In this document: positions 36,410 through 36,989 of the stretch, in pieces | Layout: each line of letters begins with the position of its first letter | How positions within the stretch are numbered: the stretch's first letter is position 1 | Source of the DNA: a virus | IMG/VR virus record: IMGVR_UViG_3300009075_000011 | Span: 1-36,989 of that record | DNA: 36,989 nucleotides | Strand: one strand, 5' to 3' | Made by a program: the position numbers and the translations under genes | The notes under the pieces: model-generated | What the model was told of the DNA's origin: nothing | Databases searched by the model: none | The model's input: the letters and a program-made list of their open reading frames with translations, nothing else

Positions 36410-36430
36410 GTTTTGTGGATTGAGCCATCA

Positions 36431-36989
36431 TCATGCTACCCTCAGAAGAATTGTATCTGCATTCACACGGCCGTTAGGCGTGTATTCAACCGCCTTTACG
36501 TCATCCAGCAACTTACGCAAAGACACCTTTCCACCCTCTGCAACCTTCGTCAGCACCTGCTCAGGCTTGCGAAGTCGCTTTTGCTTTGACAGTTCGGTGT
36601 CAAAGTTGATAATCTTGGTACCCTTCACTCCGAGACCCTGCGACCCCGTAGCACGATACACCGCCAAGACGCGAGTCTTGGTGTTGAACGTCCAGAGTTG
36701 ATCCGCACCGATGATATCAGGTGCAGCAACGGACTTCACCTTGAACGCATCGTCAGATTGCTTGTACTTCATCTTCGCAACCTGCACAGATGCGGGCTTC
36801 GCCTTACGCTTGCGCGGCGCCCGGTTCACCTTCTTGAAGGTGCCGTAGTCCACTGCCTGATTCTTGATCGCAGCAAGCCACTTCACCAACTCACCAATCT
36901 GCTTCTTGGTAAAGTTGCCGTAGCCGTCCTTAAGCTCGACATCCTTGGTGATCAGGACGGTACCGAACTCCTTGATCTTCTCGTCGCAC
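36431..36989 (-). CDS. Partial unknown protein, N-terminus outside window
   Basis: The frame is open from the window edge to TGA at 36431-36433 (186 codons visible), so the gene starts beyond the right edge; an internal TTG at 36889 is not the true start. Basic region RAPRKRKAKPAS near the middle, then a beta-rich part (ADQLWTFNTKTRVLAVYRAT; GTKIINFDTELSKQKRLRKP). The stop overlaps an ATG that should initiate RNase H. No family is recognised; DNA binding fits the charge. Confidence 0.8.
   Translation of the reverse strand, partial: CDEKIKEFGTVLITKDVELKDGYGNFTKKQIGELVKWLAAIKNQAVDYGTFKKVNRAPRKRKAKPASVQVAKMKYKQSDDAFKVKSVAAPDIIGADQLWTFNTKTRVLAVYRATGSQGLGVKGTKIINFDTELSKQKRLRKPEQVLTKVAEGGKVSLRKLLDDVKAVEYTPNGRVNADTILLRVA

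Overview
The window is part of a large, lytic, T4-like (tevenvirus-related) myophage genome. Every gene I can support lies on the minus strand, so genes are read from high to low coordinates. The assignment rests on a T4-type RNase H, a T4 gp61-like primase, several families shared with T4-like phages, TATAAATA-like late promoter motifs, long runs of virion genes joined by ATGA/TAATG overlaps, and a tRNA array. An embedded Rz/Rz1 spanin pair points to a Gram-negative host. I cannot name the host species.

Layout in transcription order. (1) 36989-35013: a partial unknown gene, RNase H and a DUF6433-like protein. (2) 35012-34657: a gene-free stretch with hairpins, two 13-bp direct repeats and a strong sigma70-type promoter. 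(3) 34656-31994: early-type operons of small unknown proteins, ending in a winged-helix protein with a histone-H1-like tail. (4) 31905-24122: an RNA-rich accessory region. It holds nine good tRNA genes (Asn, Met-type CAU, four Arg, Lys, Thr, Leu) plus one degenerate CAU tRNA, and a miniature RNase P RNA. It also holds a Ro60-like TROVE/vWA protein with a structured 5' leader, a metallophosphoesterase, a deoxyribosyltransferase-like protein, a TylF-type methyltransferase and small membrane proteins. (5) 24082-21362: a late-type promoter, a glycosyltransferase and unknown genes. (6) 21283-5636: a virion/late block. It contains a ligase-like nucleotidyltransferase, a HxGH nucleotidyltransferase, large tail or fibre-like structural proteins, a collagen-like protein and the spanin genes. 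(7) 5634-1: a coiled-coil membrane protein, primase, ThyX, a B12-dependent ribonucleotide reductase, and small proteins with capsid-targeting-like N termini.

The most striking content is RNA biology. The 213-nt RNA at 27334-27546 carries conserved regions CR-I, II, IV and V of RNase P RNA and helices P1, P2, P4, P5 and P7, but almost no specificity domain. It sits in the same transcription direction as the tRNA genes, several of which abut or overlap coding sequences and would need RNase P cleavage to be released. About 1 kb downstream, a Ro60-like gene is preceded by a roughly 300-nt leader with three elements of identical layout: a closing stem, then a conserved TTCAGCAA. Together these suggest a phage-encoded RNA maturation and RNA-binding module. 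The sequence features are directly visible; the joint function is inference.
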